A stretch of DNA of 64,000 nt from positions 2,801,883 through 2,865,882 of the forward strand of contig BCIO01000002.1 in NCBI GenBank assembly GCA_001599975.1. The letters are read 5' to 3'. Positions 62,123 to 64,000 of this stretch are shown here, in pieces (positions within the stretch are counted from its first letter, which is position 1; each line of letters opens with the position of its first letter). The translations under genes and the position numbers were made by a program. This stretch comes from Cystobasidiopsis lactophilus. Taxonomy: Eukaryota > Basidiomycota > Agaricostilbomycetes > Agaricostilbales > Chionosphaeraceae. Under the pieces are notes generated by a model. It was not told where the DNA came from. It saw nothing but the letters and a program-made list of their open reading frames with translations, and ran no database searches.

Positions 62123-63482
62123 ATGCTACAAAATGCTATCCCCGTCCTCACAAACCCGTCTTATGAGATCTTTGCTGCCGAGCATTTGCTCAAAAACCAG
62201 CCTTGTTTGTTTGAGGGCAATGCGGTCTCAGCGTGGCCCGCTTTCGCAAGCTGGGCCTTGCCTGACGGACAACCCGACTGGGCAGCCTTCGCCTCCAAAT
62301 ATGGACGCCTCGCAGTCTCTGCTTCTTCGCTTGACTCTCCGGAAAGCATAGAGACCTCATTAGCAGACATCGTCGAACGAATCCTCGCCGGCGAGGCGCT
62401 CTACATTAAAGATCTCCATTTGGCTTTGCGCACTTCGGACCCCTTCTACTCCACCCCAGAATACTTCAAAGATGACTGGATGAATGCTTTCTACTGCTCT
62501 AGAACGTCCGATGACTTTCGCTTCGTCGTAAGACCCTCCCTTCCTGCGCACGAATGGTTTCTCAGGCCAGCTCAACAGTACGCTGGGGCGGCTGGCACCA
62601 TGACACTCACGCACCAAGACGTCTACAAGTCTTATTCGTGGTCCACAAACGTGGCGGGTCGCAAGCGCTGGTGGCTGTTTCCTCCTCACGTCGCCCGCTG
62701 CCTGCGTCGCTTTCCGACCGTTCGGACTTCTGAGATCGTGGCGGACGTGCGAGGAGAGGTAGACCTTAAGCGGTTTCCTCTCTTTGAAGAGGCAAAAGAA
62801 GCAATGCTGGTTGTGGACCAGGCACCCGGTCAGACGATCTTCGTGTGAGTGGCTACCCCTTTCAAGACCTCCGGCTATTGACAGTTCTGCAACTCGCAGA
62901 CCAAGTGGCTGGTATCATCAAGTCGAGAACCTCAGTGACTGCATCAGCATCAATCACAACTGGTGCAACGCGTTTAACATCACTCCAATGTTCGCCGCAC
63001 TGGCTCTGCACGTGGAGGAAGTAGAGGCATCTTTGGACGACGTGAAGCAGCTTCTTCAAACTCAAGGAGGGGACTGGAAGAAGGAGTGGGTCAAAGTGGT
63101 ACAGGATGTCCTCAAGGCCGACGCAGGATGGGAGTGAGTCTACCACTCGCCACCTACTGCTCGTCGACTAATTCGCCCAACTACCAGCTGGAAGACGTTC
63201 TGGTCAATGTTGGCATTCGCTGTTTGTCCAGTGAGCTGATGGCTCCCTTTGGAGAGGCACTCTACTGATAAGTTGCCACAGCTTGCCGACGACGCGAACA
63301 AATGGCGTTGCCCGCCAGGTCTGAAGGCCCCTCAAGAGTTTGTGCATGGGCAAGTGAGGCCTCTGGTCGATCTCATGCGGCAGCGAACCGACGACCTGGA
63401 GCTCATCGAAGGATTGGAGGACGTGGTGGCCCAAGTTGCTGAGGCGGTCTCAGCTGTTGTCCAAGAGGGAGGCAGCGCATAG
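62123..63482 (+). CDS. JmjC-domain oxygenase, JMJD4-like
   Basis: Four exons: 62123-62844, 62900-63133, 63188-63230 and 63282-63482, 399 aa from MLQNAIPVL. In-frame ATGs upstream at 62015 would overlap the SDR terminal exon. The cupin/JmjC core has GEALYIKDLHLALR, then the Fe(II) HxD in TMTLTHQDVYKSYSWS, GRKRWWLFPP, PGQTIFVPSGWYHQVENLSD with the distal His, and CISINHNWCNAFNI. JMJD4 is a 2-oxoglutarate-dependent lysyl hydroxylase of translation release factor eRF1 in animals. The fungal role is inferred from that. Confidence 0.87.
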
Positions 63483-63719
63483 CTTGAGCGTCAGAAAAGC
63501 GGAAAAGAAATGCCAAATGCATGAAAACCCTTTCGACCCGCACTCGTTCTCCTTGGATCTCCCTCCGCTTCTGTCCCGGTCACCAAATCCCGCTTCGAAC
63601 ACCTGATCCTAGATGCCAGTCCACAACACTTGCGAAAAGACGTCCGTCCAGGCGCAAAAGTGGGGTTTAGTGAGGGAGCGGGGCGAGTTGAAAAGAGTTG
63701 CACGCGAAGAGAAAGCTTT

Positions 63720-64000
63720 TTATGGTCGCTTGGCACCGGCGGCGGCGGCGATGGCTCCTGCCGCAGCTGGGTTGATCTTCTTTCCGTCCTGTAGTGACAG
63801 CCAAGCAGAGGTCAGCACTTGACCAAAAGCAGAATGGGCAACGCAAAAGTTGGAGCGACGAGGTGCAGGTTGGCTCCTCGAGGCTGAACTCGGCCCATGG
63901 ACGATGGGAACGCACCTTGTTGTATCGGACGCGAGGAGGAGGAGTCCTGATGCGGCGGCCAGAGGCAGAGCGCACGCGGACCAAGTGGCCGTGGATGGCG
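63720..64000 (-). CDS. partial basic protein at the right edge, function unrecognised
   Basis: Two visible exons on the minus strand: from the edge to 63916, and 63788-63720, across a 127-nt GT-AG intron (GTGCGT donor, CTACAG acceptor). The visible C-terminus reads [20 protein letters not shown], then [20 protein letters not shown] and ends GAKRP. It is basic and Ala-rich, suggesting a nucleic-acid or ribosome-associated small protein, but I cannot name it. The N-terminus lies beyond the window. Confidence 0.5.
   Translation of the reverse strand, partial: PSTATWSACALPLAAASGLLLLASDTTRCVPIVHGPSSASRSQPAPRRSNFCVAHSAFGQVLTSAWLSLQDGKKINPAAAGAIAAAAGAKRP

Overview
This window looks like a compact, gene-dense basidiomycete nuclear genome. 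The evidence is many short introns (mostly about 40-65 nt, up to 24 exons per gene), GT-AG borders with short branch-point-like CTRAY motifs, no operons, and fungal or eukaryotic housekeeping genes on both strands with short spacers. Recurrent GTTCGT-type donors and a Khd4-like multi-KH protein suggest a basidiomycete, perhaps Pucciniomycotina or Ustilaginomycotina; that placement is inference. About 35 protein genes can be read. All gene models were spliced by eye, and most junctions were checked by frame arithmetic.

Layout. 0-10 kb: a cut-off unknown gene, a small hypothetical, an arrestin-like adaptor, the SNF2/STH1-type remodeller ATPase, a small unknown protein and pirin. 10-20 kb: the RNA polymerase III largest subunit (24 exons), mitochondrial GatC, a cytochrome P450 and ribosomal protein L19. 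20-30 kb: a DUF218 membrane protein, a UCH37-type deubiquitinase, a Khd4-like multi-KH RNA-binding protein and an undescribed-looking protein with several dsRNA-binding-like segments. 30-35 kb: three consecutive same-strand genes that look like diverged paralogues of one poorly known family (C1orf74/DUF4504-like). 35-43 kb: acetyl-CoA synthetase, 6-phosphogluconolactonase, a prenyltransferase-alpha-repeat protein whose ATG overlaps that of 6PGL on the other strand, an unknown protein and a small Dabb-domain protein. 43-54 kb: a metallo-beta-lactamase hydrolase, an Ysc84/SH3 actin-patch protein divergent from an Rgd1-like F-BAR RhoGAP, kynurenine formamidase, a small unknown, a molybdopterin-binding-domain protein and a mitochondrial DnaJ (Mdj1). 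55-64 kb: a decayed PIF1/Helitron-type helicase fragment, an intact AAA-ATPase-like plus PD-(D/E)XK nuclease gene, CLN3/battenin, a BAP31/Yet protein, an atypical SDR lacking YxxxK, a JMJD4-type oxygenase and a cut-off gene.

Most genes are unrelated housekeeping functions, so there is no metabolic cluster. The items most worth a second look are the AAA-ATPase/nuclease gene beside the helicase fossil, the tandem triplet at 30.8-35.2 kb, the multi-dsRBD protein, and an apparent excess of GC-AG introns (seven by my reading). No tRNA, rRNA, CRISPR array, retroelement or origin was recognised.
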